Position numbers and translations under genes: made by a program. A stretch of DNA of 64,000 bases, from NCBI GenBank assembly GCA_037953625.1, contig CM075650.1, positions 4,094,501 through 4,158,500 on the forward strand. Direction: 5' to 3'. Below are positions 23,827 to 35,804 of this stretch, in pieces; position 1 is the first letter of the stretch; every line of letters starts with the position of its first letter. The DNA is from Crotalaria pallida (taxonomy: Eukaryota > Streptophyta > Magnoliopsida > Fabales > Fabaceae). Under the pieces are notes generated by a model. That model made no database searches, was not told the origin of the DNA, and saw nothing but the letters and a program-made list of their open reading frames with translations.

Positions 23827-24108
23827 CTCCCTCCGGCTCGAATTATAAGCAACAAAAAATATATTTCTCTTGGTTTAAAATATAAGCAAAATTAACTAAC
23901 TTTATTAAATTTTATTTCATTCCCAATGCCACTTTCGTAAAACATCTCTAGAAAATTGTAATCTTAATTAATTTTTGTTTCATTCTCAATACTACTTTCC
24001 TAAAATACCTCTATTTTTTATAAATTTGAGAAAATTAAATACAATCAACTAACCTCCTTTATAAGTGTAAAAGTGATTAAATTTGCTTATAATTCGAATC
24101 GGAGGGAG
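23827..24108. mobile_element. Stowaway MITE
   Basis: The ends CTCCCTCCGGCTCGAATTAT and ATAATTCGAATCGGAGGGAG are inverted repeats and the element is flanked by TA on both sides (23825-23826, 24109-24110). About 282 bp, non-coding, typical of Tc1/Mariner-derived Stowaway elements. Confidence 0.85.
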
Positions 24109-24110
24109 TA

Positions 24111-26140
24111 TTGAATAAGCATCCACATCAAAAAGGTAATAATTTCATTTTTGAATTTTTAAATAACACTGATAAATAAAAACAATTTTATAAATGAAAC
24201 AAGTAAATAAAAATGAAAGAAGTGCCGCTAATTATTGACAAAATACTTACCTTTACATGCATGATGAATAGTTATAGAAGAATTAATTTAGTAGTAATAA
24301 TAGTTATCATGACACCTACTTTACTCAATCGAGTAAGGTAGATCTTTTTTGTGTGTTGCTAACAATTATTTTAAGAGTATTATTCAAAAAAGAGAAAATA
24401 ATTTATTATATACTATCGTGTTTGTTGTTCCACATTTTCATTGTCGTGTTTTTGTCGTAAAGAGGTGTTTATAGTAAAATAATATATTGAAAAATCGGTC
24501 TTTATAAATGTTATTTATATGTTAAAGATGTTTATTTTCTTGTAAATTGTTATTAAAAATTTATGCATTCTTAGTTGTCATGCTCCAAAATATGAATTCG
24601 TTGAAATTTATGAATAAAAGTAATGTAAATGAATGGTGGATGATGTATTGACAGTGTAAAAAAAAATTACACTGTATAAAAACATTTATACTGATAAACA
24701 TATTAAACTAAAAAAATCAATAATTTTATTTTATTACTCAATAATATGAATAATCTACATTGTTAATAAATGATGGATATATAATCTTGAGGACTTTTCT
24801 CTCCCATTTTGTCATTGTTAGTGGTTCCCACCTCATCAACTTAATACACTAAATGATAAAACAAAACATTAAATAATATTATTTGATGTTTTGGGTAATA
24901 GTTGGGGGAATAAAAAATTACTATATGTAAGCTTATAGGAAAAGCTTCTTTCTTTCATCCATTCTAAGCTTCCAGAAGAAGCTTTCATTCTTCCCTCTCT
25001 CTCTCCCGAAAACTTCTGCTGCATATCATCATTCTTTCTTTAATATTTTCTCATTAAAAGATGAATATGATAAAACATTTTTTATGTGTTGTAAACAAGT
25101 TTGAATAGAGTAATGTTACTCTCTCTCTCCTTCTTTCCATTTCCTATCTTTCCCTTCGTCCATTTTTACTCTTCTTTCTTCTTCTTTGGCTGCTTCTTCT
25201 TTCTCTTTCTCTTTCATTCGTCCTTTTCCTTTTCCTTCGTCTTTATCTTCTTTTTTTTATCTATTTATTTCTCTCACTTTTTCAATTTTTTATAAGTCAA
25301 ATTTTATTAAAACAAACTGAGGTTGTATTTTTTCATCTATTGTTGTGTTTTTTTTATCGATTCTGCTCTTAGTTTTGTTGAGTTGGAGAGTTAAAAAGTA
25401 ACCTTAGTTATTTGGATGAAAGAATGGATTTGGGCATTTTAAATTTTTCATTTTCATCCTTAAATCCCTAACCCATTTCATTTTTTTATTGATTACTGTC
25501 CAGGTTACGTTTTTTTATTGAAATTTAAGGATGAAGATCTGAAATGGTGTTATTGGATTCATGGTGGTTCACCATCACTCACGGTAACATGATGTACTCT
25601 TTTCATCTTTTATGGATTTTGGGATGATTAAAGTTAGTAACTTTAAGAATTTCTATTCAAGTTTATGTTTTATGGTTTTAGGGTTGTTTTATGTCTAATA
25701 ATTGTTATCTGTGTGTTTTTGTTAAAAAAAAAATCATGTTTTTAAACACAAGAACATCCGACAAAATACTAACAAGTAATTCAAATAATTAATTTATTAG
25801 CTGAAGCTGATAGGGGGTTGGATGAGTGGAAGGAATTGATGCATTTTGATAGGTCTTTTTTCCATTATGAGACAATATTTTCATTGCTTTGCTATGGTTT
25901 ATTTTAGTTTGCTTGGAAGATCAATTTTTTAGTAAGACTCAACTTAGTTTCTGTTTTAAGTAAATGATGCAATTTGTTGATCTCAACATATGGTACTCAA
26001 CTATAGTTTTTGTTTTAAGTGCAGTTATTATTCAATTTTATTGAGTAAAATGCAAGCTTGCTCAAACATTTTTGTTATTTTCAGAACATCTCATTTTTAA
26101 GCATTGTTTGATATGTGATAGATTGATTTTTTTTCTTATT
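24111..26140. other. Intergenic; CT-rich leader-like block
   Basis: AT-rich sequence without a recognised gene. 24950-25260 turns CT-rich (runs of TCTCTC, TTCTTCTTT), which resembles a plant 5' leader preceding the fragment region at 26-28.8 kb. The ORF at 25101-25295 is low-complexity. Confidence 0.35.
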
Positions 26141-26154
26141 TAGAATGTATGCAG

Positions 26155-27135
26155 CTGCTCAAATCTCTGAACCAGGATAATGAATATCGGGCTCATGTTG
26201 TTATGGTGGAGGAACACAAAGGTGGCTCAAAATTTGATCCAGAAGTGGTCAGTCAACTCTACAAGGTTGGGTATTGCTCTCAATGTTGAGATAATAGTAT
26301 CCTTTTACCTATATGTGGTATAGAAGTGTATCTCTCCTTCATGAGTAGGGGTGTTGTTTTATTTTGATGTGATATTAGTATTTGTTGTTGTTCCTGTGAC
26401 TTTTTTCCTTCTCTGGTCTTCTGTTGCTTTTGCTTCTGATTTGATATTAGTATTAGTTGTAATAGAGTATTTAGTCGGGTTGGTACTGTGCTTGCAGAGG
26501 CGTCACATTAGTTATCACAAGCTAGAAACCTGTTTTATTGATTTGGGTTTTTTTATTTGATTTTTATTGTGATTTAGGTTTTGTTGATTTGGGATTAAAA
26601 AAAAAATTAACTCGGGATATAATAAGAAATGTAAGGAAGAATCCAATAGTTGTGTCTTTGTTTTGCTGATATTATTGTTCTTATAATGAATTTTGTTTTA
26701 AAATTGATACCCATAAAGTGTTTGTGAAAAGTCCTAAGAGAAACTTTGTCAATTGCATACTATTTCTTAAAGAAAGAATAGTTCTGTTTTGGTTTGAAAA
26801 GTGTTTACTTGATTTTTATGTAGTAAAATTGACATGTGCTAACATAAAAATAGTATGCAAGTTTTATAATTTATTTGCAATTGACAAAAGTATAAAAAAC
26901 TTTATTATGTAGGCAAGTAAACAAAAGTAGGTTTTAAACTATATGTTTTGCTCGAAAAAAAAATATAAGAAAAGAACAGAGTTGATAAACTTTTTTTTCC
27001 TTTTTGTTATTCTGCTCATTATACTGGCAACTGACACAAGCAGGGGCTCATGTTGTGGTGGTGAGGAACACAAAGGCGTCTTAGGAGTTGATTCAAAAGT
27101 GATCAATCAACTCCGCAAGACTGGGTATACTATTC
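26155..27135 (+). pseudogene. Duplicated exon-like segment of unknown origin
   Basis: 26155-26265 follows a TTATTTAG acceptor-like sequence and encodes LKSLNQDNEYRAHVVMVEEH and then KGGSKFDPEVVSQLYK, ending at a donor-like AAG/GTTGGG. A degraded second copy at about 27045-27130 retains GCTCATGTTGT...GAGGAACACAAAGG with indels and a stop. I do not recognise the parent protein. The segment precedes the STA1 fragment and may belong to the same composite element or chimeric pseudogene. Confidence 0.4.
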
Positions 27136-28315
27136 ATACTTTCAGATTTCTTGGTTATTACTTAATTTTAATTGTGTCTGCTCCAGCATTAATTAAAGTA
27201 TCATTATCTCTATTTGTTTAATTCCAGCTGCATTGAATAATATGAGTGAGTGGTCTGAATTTTGCTCTGCTTTTAAGTTGCCAATTGCTTCTATACTAAG
27301 ATTTTACCTAACTATTGGACTGAACATGGCATAGCACAAAGGTATGTGGAGAATCAAATTAAACGGACAGAACATGGTGGCTTAAAAACTTATTTTCAGA
27401 TTGAGGCAAATGTATTGTATTGTCAACCAAGCTAATACAAATGTGTTAAATTGAAAGTAATATAATGGAAGAATAGGTTCTGAGCTGTAAGGTGTTCATT
27501 TGACTAGGTTATGGAGGTTATCAAGTTGCTATTAGGTATTCTGAAATCATTGTTTTATATTTTGATCACATTTTGCAGAATCATGCTCTTTATCACAAGG
27601 GTATGATTATTTTGGTGCTGAAAATTCATAATTTTATTTCTCCTATTAGGATAATGGTAATTTTAGTGTATTTGGATGTGTTAATTGTGAGAGCCTTTAT
27701 GCAATGCCTACTTTTTTCGTGACTGAGCCCATTATTTTGTTTTGGTTCTTGCATAATTTTGTGTTGTTGAATTCATATTCTTTTTTCTTTGCAATTTTTA
27801 TAAGATATAAAAAACTTGATTGGATATGTGTTATCTTATTTGCAAACTTTTTGTGTTGTTTAGTATTATCCAACTATTTGCAGAAAGCAACTGATTTTAG
27901 GTGCATGCAACTATTGTTATATCAATGTATTGAGTTTGAAAGTAACGTTCTTATTAGACTGTACATATTTGGAAAAAGAAAAAGCCACTTAAGTCTTAGT
28001 TGATATAACTAAATTGACTACAATTTAAAGACATGACATTAATTAGTGACAATGCACATAATACATAAAATGCAACATGTTTTGTGAACACCATATTTTG
28101 CATTTTTTTTTCATGTGATCAGAGACCTTATCTATCTTGATTCAATCACTTGAGTACATGTTGCTATGCTGCTGCTGTTTTGCTATCCTTATGCTTCAAA
28201 TAATTAATGGATTGGTATTTGACGTTTACTTAGTTTTGTGGATGCACACTTTGATTCATATTTTAAAGTGATCAATTTATATTTTCTGTTCTAACCTCCT
28301 TTTGCTGCCAACACC

Positions 28316-28827
28316 TTGCATGTTTTCAAATGTTTATTTGCACGTGCATGGTTTGCACGTGCTGTCGAGTGTTGTCCGTTGCATGTTGAATTGTGGCTTG
28401 CGCTTGCAAGGTTGGAAACTTATGAAAATGCTAAGGTTGTTCTTAACAAGGCGAGAAATAGGCTGTCCAAGGAGCCGACTATATGGATAACAGCTGCCAA
28501 GTTGGAAGAAGCTGATGGTAATACTTCCATGGTTGGGAAGATCATTGAAAGGGTATAAAGGCTCTGCAGAGAGAAGGCTTGGTGATTGATAGAGAAGCTT
28601 GGATGAAAGACGTAGAAGCAGCAGAACGTGCCGGGTCAGTTGTAACTTGCCAAGCAATAATCCATAATACAATTGGAATCGGAGTGGAAGAGGAAGATAG
28701 GAAGAGGACATGGGTTGCTGATGCAGAGGCTGTTGAAAACTCTCATCTGCCAACAGAAGCAATCTTGAAGAAAGTGGTGGTTGCACTTGGGAAGGAAGAG
28801 AATGCAGCTGAGAATAATCAACATTGA
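28316..28827 (+). pseudogene. STA1/PRP6-like splicing factor fragment, frameshifted, with an unrelated tail
   Basis: The first part encodes ARAVECCPLHVELWLALARL and continues through KEPTIWITAAKLEEADGNTS to MVGKIIER, which are HAT/TPR-like repeats of the U5 snRNP protein PRP6 (Arabidopsis STABILIZED1). At about 28553 one G is missing compared with the expected reading, giving a TAA; the other frame continues ALQREGLVIDREAWMKDVEA to EEDRKRTWVADAE. The homology then stops, and the frame runs into NSHLPTEAILKKVVVALGKE and ends at 28827, sequence not expected in PRP6. It covers perhaps a tenth of the parent protein and appears intronless, consistent with a single large exon or a processed copy. 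Non-functional as a splicing factor. Confidence 0.75.
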
Positions 28828-29454
28828 TTACTGGGATTTTATCATATTTTCTATTTTTTTAATTTTATGTTATGAATGGTTAGTTTTAGTCTTACTAGAA
28901 TTAGTTTAGTCTTACTAGAGTTTCCATGCTAGAATATGGTTTGGATGCTATTTGATATATAGTTATAAACTGAATTGTTGTTGACTGCTTTGGTTCCATG
29001 TGGTGCTTAAATTTAATGAAAACTGACATTTATGATAAAATGGATGAACCTGAATTTGAAATTATTTGTTTGCTGGTACCTTTTTGTATTTCACTATTTT
29101 GATTGTGACTGATTCAACTTCTTAATTGGTTGATCCAATCCTTCAACATAGTAAACATGTCAGATCATAGAAATGTAGCCTAAAGTAAGGACTGATGTAC
29201 GGAAAATGTATGTCTTTAATTCGTTTGTAAAAAAAGTGCTTAAAAGAAGTGCTTAAAAGCATAAATTCTTCTTTCTCTTACTTTCTTCTCATTCTCCTAT
29301 GCATTTTTTGACCTCATTTACTTGCAATGCTTGCCTATATCAGTGTACCAAGTAACTTTTAAATAAAAAAAAATTATAAAACTAATTATAGATTTCAAAC
29401 AATTTATTAACGCACAATACTACTATACAATTTTTATAACTCATAATTTTTTAT

Positions 29455-30478
29455 TGGCTTATTTAAGTTTTTGATCCCTGAAAGTTGACTGAGTTTTGGT
29501 TTTAATCCCTATTATTTTATTTGATCGGTTTTAATCCTTAAAAATTTAATTTTTTTGGTTTTGGTCTCTACCGTTAGAGATCTACTGTTAATTGGTGACG
29601 TGGCTAGCGGAGTGTCACGTCAGCATGTCAGGTGTCTTTTTGTTTAGAATAAAAGGTTCCTTAAAGTTGACGGAATTTTGGTTTTAGTCCCTATCTTTTT
29701 ATTTGACCGGTCAAGGTCCTTAAAAGTTTAAAACTTTTTGTTTTGGTCTATGTCATTAGTAAAATACTATTAATTGCTGACATGACTAACTGAATCAATA
29801 TGTCATGGGTCCGCATATTAATGAGTTGTTTCCAGGTTGACCTATGGCATGTAAGAACAGTAGGCATGTAAGAACAGTATAGAATAAGACATGAATTATA
29901 TTATGTATTTGGTTTATTATATTAACAGAAAGGTCGAAAGACTAAAAATTATATAATTTTAGTTTATTTGAAGTCTCACATCGAAATATTTATGCAAGAA
30001 TTGAATGTTATATACCCTAATGATGACTATGAGTTTGTTTAAGTTATTAGACTCATGTAAGTTGGGCGAGTTTTGTTTGCCTTACTAGGTTATTCATGTC
30101 ATATTGTGCAGATACATGGCATGCTATGTGGCAATTTATTAGCCGTGTCAACAATTAATGGTATTTTATCAACAACGACATGACTAAAACAAATTTTTTT
30201 TACTTTTAAGGACTTTAACCTGTAAAAAAAAAAGATAGGGACTAAAACTAAAATTCGGTCAATTTTCAGGGACTTTTTACTTTAAACAAAAAGACACATG
30301 GCATGCTGACGTGACACTTCGTTAGCCACGTCATCAATTAATGGTGGATCCCTAACAGCAGGGACCAAAACCAAAAAAAAAATTAAACTTTTAAGGATCA
30401 AGACCGGTCAAATAAAAAGATAGGGACTAAAACCAAAACTCGATCAACTTTCAGGGACCAAAAACTTAAATAAGCCTT
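29455..30478. mobile_element. Long inverted-repeat element (about 1 kb)
   Basis: The left arm starts TGGCTTATTTAAGTTTTTGA and contains TCCCTGAAAGTTGACTGAG; the right arm ends with the mirrored CAACTTTCAGGGACCAAAAA and CTTAAATAAGCC. Each arm carries a second, diverged copy of the same phrase (29640-29740 and 30185-30290), so the structure is a nested inverted repeat. No ORF. It belongs to the dispersed 'GGGACTAAAACCAAAAC' class of plant inverted-repeat elements. Confidence 0.8.
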
Positions 30479-32030
30479 TTTTATTCCTAAATTTCACAAT
30501 TTCAATTTCTTTCCCGTCACTCTTAATACAAATACTACAATACAAATTTTTCCTAAAGATATTTTAATATTATTTATTTTTTTCACCAAATTTTACAAAT
30601 TATTTCTTTTACAACCCAATTTTTGCTAACAATATTTTTACACATAATATTTTAATATCTTATTATTATATATTTTTTTACCAGACCCGTCCTATACAAG
30701 TTCTTATCAGTTTATCAACTACTACCTATTTTTTATACAGCAATTCCTTAAAAAAAATATCATTGCAGCATTTCCCATTCAATTTTTAGATTAGGACTTT
30801 AGAAGCCCTCTACCGCAGGAGACTAGGGCCAATTGACCTCAAGAAGCATCCCTTCCACCAAACTCAATTTTTTTTTTTGTTAACCACCAAACTCAATTTT
30901 TATTATGTTGGAAATTGCAAATTAAAATTCGAAGAAGATAAGCTCCCACGTCATCCGACCCCACATAATACTGCCACTTCTATCTTATTATTCAAAGCAA
31001 TCGCGCTTTACACTCGCCGTGGTGACGTGTACCAATCTCATCTCATCCTCTTTCATTCCCACCCAAATCACTTTTTTCCTTTTTCTTTTTGTTTATATAT
31101 CCAAATCCAAAGAAATCCATTCTTCACAATTTTTTTTAAGGCAACAATTTTTTCTCTGGTTAATAAGTGTTTTAAGGATATTTATTAAAAATATTAATAT
31201 TAAAAAAATAATTATAAGTATATATTATTTTTTCATGTTTTGAGGATATAAATAATTATATTTTTCATAAATTTTTACTATATTTGACTTTTTAATATTG
31301 TAACAAGGAAACTAATTAACATTTGCCTTTTTTCTTGCATCAAGATATTCCTCGATCGATAACCGAAAATTAATATTTTTATAAAGTATAACAATTATAA
31401 AAATAAATTTGACTTTTATTTATAAATATATAACATGAATTGAACCTTTATTATCGTATTTAAAAAATATTCAATCATTTACTAATTGTGATGAACAATG
31501 TTAGGCAACACAATCCATTTATTAAGTATTGTCATTATAATAAAAATATTAGATATCCAAAGATTACATCCATTAATTTAATCATAATTGTCACACTCGC
31601 GAGTTAATTCGTAGAATCATACGAGTTTACAAGTTTAGACCATAAAATCAAGTTAAATCGGTCCAAAACTCGAAATTGAGTAAACTTAGGTAAAATTGCG
31701 CAAACTTGTATAAACTCGTGAGTCATCCTAATTGGCCCAGAAATAGAAATAACTCTCCTAATTGACTCATAAATAGAAATTTAACTCCAATACAACGTTG
31801 TCTTTACTCAATTTCTCAAAACCCCTTCATACCTTACTCGAATCCCTCATTTTCCTCAACCTTCTCTTTCTCTCTGCTAAGTCTCCCTTCGTCTCAATCA
31901 TCTCTTCGTCCGTAAAGATTCAAGTTTCAACCATCGATTACGTTCAATAGTCGGTTACTCACTCTTAACCTTCATAAGGTACATTTTTATGAATGTAATG
32001 TACATAATAGTTTTAAAATGTTTTTTGTAC
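30479..32030. other. Intergenic, no gene recognised
   Basis: AT-rich sequence. 31600-31730 repeats words such as AACTTGTATAAACTCG and GAGTTTACAAGTTTAG. A CT-rich leader-like stretch lies at 31800-31980. No coding region is supported. Confidence 0.4.
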
Positions 32031-32034
32031 ATCG

Positions 32035-32790
32035 ACTTGCCTTGGCATTGATGCACAAGAGCTTGCAGAACAAAGCCAATCCCTATGGCTTTTCTTTACC
32101 TCTTAAGAATCCAGTTCACAATCCTTCTCACCATGTCCCAATAAACCACATGCATAACAAAATGCAGGGAGTTTTTCATACCGAATCCACTACCAACATT
32201 TTGGTCCATCATCAATGGCCAGAAAAACCCCTCGACACAGTAGTTTATTCACCAAAATATTGACCTTGAGATGTAGTGAAGGGCCAAGGGCACTCCCCGA
32301 GTCATCACAATTCTTATCTACAAGCCCAACAAACATTGCACCCACCGCCTCACCAACATTTCTCATGTGAAAGCCTATAGGGAGATCACAAATACGTAAT
32401 CAAAATTATGCTTGCGAGAAGTCAAGTTCGGAGACCCTAGCATTAGAATTGTATTCTTTGAAGAGAATAACGGACGTGTCAAAATACCATGGTGCACTGT
32501 CTACCACCCGCTGTTTCTCCCACATTGAGCCAAACCTGAAGACAAAAATATTCTCCCCCACCGTTCTGATATCAACTTTAGCCTTTGTCTTCCAAACTTT
32601 CTAGATCACATGTTAAACCCATAAAACTGATGATTTTCCTCGATAAGATTTTCCCCACCAGAGAAGTGAGATCATCATTACTCTCTGTCACTATAGCAGA
32701 TCCCAAAGCCACTTCTTCACTTTCTTCTTTTATGAGGCGTACGTAAGCGTTGTTGAGGAGAGTTCATCACTCATGTTGTATGCCAAGCGA
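32035..32790 (-). pseudogene. Degenerate LINE (L1-type) ORF1 fragment with CCHC knuckle
   Basis: The minus strand at about 32170-32104 encodes PAFCYACGLLGHGEKDCELD followed soon by a stop. This is a C-x2-C-x4-H-x4-C zinc knuckle of the zf-CCHC_4 type that follows DUF4283 in plant LINE ORF1 proteins. Upstream on the same strand (about 32560-32400) short frames resemble DUF4283, with a VVDSAPWYFDTSVILF-like run, but frames are broken repeatedly. No reverse transcriptase was seen. The fragment is adjacent to SINEs, which use LINE machinery. Confidence 0.65.
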
Positions 32791-32904
32791 CATGACAGAC
32801 CTCACACAACGTAAGGACCGGGTGCGAAGAGATTAAACCTTACAAAGAGTAAGACAAAAGGACACATATGACCTTAAGTAATATACTTAGTTCAATTTAT
32901 AGTA

Positions 32905-33100
32905 CTAGTGGGGGCTGACAGAGATGGATAGGGTATGTGTTCCTTAAATATGTGATCGTGGGTTCTATTCCTGATTCCTGACTCATGCAAATGGAGATTA
33001 GATTACCTTGCTAGGAGCGCCATTCCCGAAAGACCCAATCGATGTGCGAACGGATAAGTCATTCATTTGCTCGGATGGATACCGTGTATTTAAAAAAAAA
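32905..33100 (+). mobile_element. SINE (tRNA-derived)
   Basis: A box-B-like GTGGGTTCTATTCCTG at about 32949-32964 is preceded by a degenerate box A region and followed by the body phrases GCGCCATTCCCGAAAGACCC and GGATGGATACCGTGTA. It ends in a poly(A) run at 33092-33100. Related to the 23685 and 33492 copies in layout. Confidence 0.6.
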
Positions 33101-33104
33101 TATA

Positions 33105-33805
33105 CTTTTGGAGTAATTATGTGTTCAGACTTTGAATTTTATGGTCGTTTTGTCATATATCATTGTTCTTTTTTCTTTCAATGTTTGACTTCCCGAAGTT
33201 ATTTATGTGTTTGCCATATACCTCTCTTACCAATTTTGGTCAAATTTTGTAAACATGTCACACCAGAATCCTAGTAAGACATAAGAAGTTAGACACATTG
33301 ACGAACACGACATCTCTTCCCAATCTATTTTTTTAACTAAAAATATAAAAATGTTATTTTTTTAGTTTTTTTTAATTTAAAAAAAAGTGGTTTACGCCCA
33401 AGTGGCTAACCGCCTACATTTAATTGGGAATCCAATGCGACATGTCAACAAAATTTAACTGAAATTGATAGGAGAAACATATGACAAACCACCAACGAGA
33501 TGTGACACACCTGACTCAGGACTTTGTCCTCGATCCGCAATAACACGGGTTCGAATCTCACCTCGGCTGTATGTGTCTGTCCCTCCTTTGGGAGTGGTTG
33601 TTCTCCTTCGGGCAGTTTGCAAGCTATGACCTGGAGGCAGGGTTGCCCATCAGATTCGTCGATGTGCGGCAATAACGATGGAATTTTCCTCGTAAAAAAA
33701 TGACAAATCCATAAATAATTTCGAGAAACCATACATTGAAAAAAAAAACAAAAACCTATGACAAAATAATTTTTAACTTCGAAAAACGAAAACATAATTA
33801 AGCCG
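33105..33805. mobile_element. Inverted-repeat MITE interrupted by a SINE
   Basis: The left arm (33105-33270) reads TTGGAGTAATTATGTGTTCA and continues CGTTTTGTCATATATC; the right arm (33430-33490 plus 33700-33805) is its reverse complement and ends GAAAACATAATTAAGCCGA. The right arm is split by a 205-bp SINE at 33492-33697. It is related to the intact element at 50066-50428. Confidence 0.65.
33492..33697 (+). mobile_element. SINE nested in the MITE, with target duplication
   Basis: Box A-like CTGACTCAGGAC and box B GGGTTCGAATCTC (about 33548-33560) identify a tRNA-derived SINE. The body includes GGGAGTGGTTGTTCTCCTTC, and a short A-run lies at 33695-33700. The MITE sequence ATGACAAACCA before it is repeated as ATGACAAATCCA after it, a target-site duplication that shows the SINE landed in the MITE. 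Confidence 0.75.
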
Positions 33806-34555
33806 ATAATTATATATTATGCACCAATTAGCTCCTCACCTCACGGTCAATTTTGAACTCATAATTTTGTGTATTATGAACTGAATATTATATAAACAAG
33901 ATTGTATCATGAGTTTTCTTTTCTTAGAATTCAAATTGAATGTTTTGCTAAAAAAGAAAATAAACTCATTATCACCCAACATACCTATGCAATTGTTTAT
34001 TCCAATCATTTTATATCATTTTGAAGTCACCCCTTTATCTTTCTTTATATTTAAGAATAGAATTAATAGTGATTTTCTCTCCGCAAAATCCAATTATCAT
34101 CAATTTATTTTTTGGAAGATTTTTATATCAATTTAGTTTTTCAAAGATCAATATAGCATCAAATAGTATAAATTTTGATCCCTAAAATTCGTATCATTAT
34201 CAAATCAGTCCCTAAAAAAATTAATATGGTGCCATATTGATTTTTGGAGGCTAAATTGATATAAAATATCTTTTAAAAACTAAATTAACGACCACCATAT
34301 TTTTCGATAACCAAGATGACTATTACTTCCTCTAGTCCTATTAGTAAGGTCTTTTGGAATTTTTTTTGATACTATTTGTAATATTCTTTTCTAATTTTTA
34401 ATAACATTTAATTACTTCTTCCAAAAACACTCTTATTAAATCATCATTTTTTAGAATCTTAACAACAATTATATGGGTAGTTTTAAAAATATATTAAATA
34501 TATTTACGTTTCTAATATCAATCTCAACCCACTTTCTCGGTGGACATGTCTTATA
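33806..34555. other. Intergenic, MITE remnants
   Basis: AT-rich sequence with inverted-repeat remnants at 34140-34290 (CTAAATTGATATAAAATATC and related words) and a single Stowaway-like end at about 34330 (CCTCTAGTCCTATTAGTAAG). No coding region supported. Confidence 0.4.
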
Positions 34556-34826
34556 CTCCCTCCTTCCTATAAGTTAAGTTTTTTTAAAAATTTCACGTAA
34601 ATTAAGAATTGAGTAAATGATGTAAGAACTTGATATGTTTAGACTAAAATAGCCCCATTTAATAATAGAAGAGAGAGTAATAATAAATGTATGAAAATTA
34701 TATTGAAAAGAGATAAAGAGATGAGTGGTGAAAAAGATGATATAATAAATAGGAATACGCTTGGAAAAATAACTTATAGGACAAAATGAAAAACCTATAT
34801 GAACATAATTTATGGGATGGAGGGAG
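34556..34826. mobile_element. Stowaway MITE
   Basis: Ends CTCCCTCCTTCCTATAAGTT and ATTTATGGGATGGAGGGAG are inverted, and TA flanks both sides (34554-34555, 34827-34828). About 271 bp and non-coding. Confidence 0.8.
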
Positions 34827-34903
34827 TATATAGAACACGCGAGAGCAATTCTTTAAGAATAATTCCTCCAACCTTAAAAAAGAAAATTTAAAAAAAAAGT
34901 CTA

Positions 34904-35048
34904 GCTAACAAGTGTCCTAAAGTTACTAATATTAGAAAACAAATCATAAGTACGCATTTTTCCATATCTCGAGAATATAAAAACTCACGCATTTCTATGC
35001 ATTTTCACTATATTTATTTTCTTAACAAGTGCGAGAACACTTGTTAGC
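34904..35048. mobile_element. Small MITE with GCTAACAAGTGT termini
   Basis: Begins GCTAACAAGTGTCCTAAAG and ends GAACACTTGTTAGC, a 12-base inverted terminus. A diverged second copy lies at 55175-55338. About 145 bp and non-coding; superfamily not determined. Confidence 0.7.
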
Positions 35049-35804
35049 ATTTGTAAAAAAAAATAAAAATAAAAATAAAGGGATGGAAGGAATCATTCCT
35101 CGTCATTTTCATTTTCTCTAGCACTTTTCCTTCTCCAAACAAGGTCAATAAATCTTTGAAGGATACTTCTAAACTCGTGATGTATCTATATTGGGTATAT
35201 CTTTGGTATCGATATATATATATATATATATATAGTCTATACTCTTTGGTACTTGTAACTGGTATGTTAAGTGTGAATCATACCAATAATGTAATTTTTG
35301 CCTTAGAATTTATATTTTAATGTTATAATCAACTTTCGGCGTTATATCTTGACTTATTTTGAGTATCAACCACAAATTTTACGATACCTATATGCTACTT
35401 TAATACCAAAATTATATATATTTATTTATAAAATTTAAATTTATATTGCCACGCTCGTGTCTTAATATTTTTATAAAATATCGTTTTCCATATGCAATAT
35501 TATACTCTATCCAATATCATACCTGTATTAATACAACATTTAACATAGGAATGAAAAAATCCACAACACAACAATCCCTCACATACAGACAAAACCTTTT
35601 TCCTTATCACACACATGAGACACCTCATCATCCCCCAACTTTTCAAACTTTATCCATTTGCCTCGTTCCTCTCAACACACCTCTCTCTCCTCTCTTCTTT
35701 TATTACTCATCCATTTGGACCACACCAAACTTTTTCTCCTTTTCCTCTCTTCTTTTCATTCCAACACACAAAAAAATAAAAAAAATAAAAAAGAAAACCA
35801 AAAC
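35049..35804. other. Upstream region of the membrane-protein gene
   Basis: AT-rich, with a (TA)n microsatellite at 35211-35233. 35640-35804 is CT-rich (CCTCTCTCCTCTCTTC) and then A-rich, typical of a plant 5' leader. Confidence 0.4.

Noticed and set aside
28334..28786. 150-codon minus-strand frame
   Set aside because: It is the antisense of the STA1/PRP6 fragment; the plus strand carries the recognisable homology.
32018..32263. 81-codon plus-strand frame
   Set aside because: It is the shadow of the minus-strand LINE ORF1 zinc-knuckle region.
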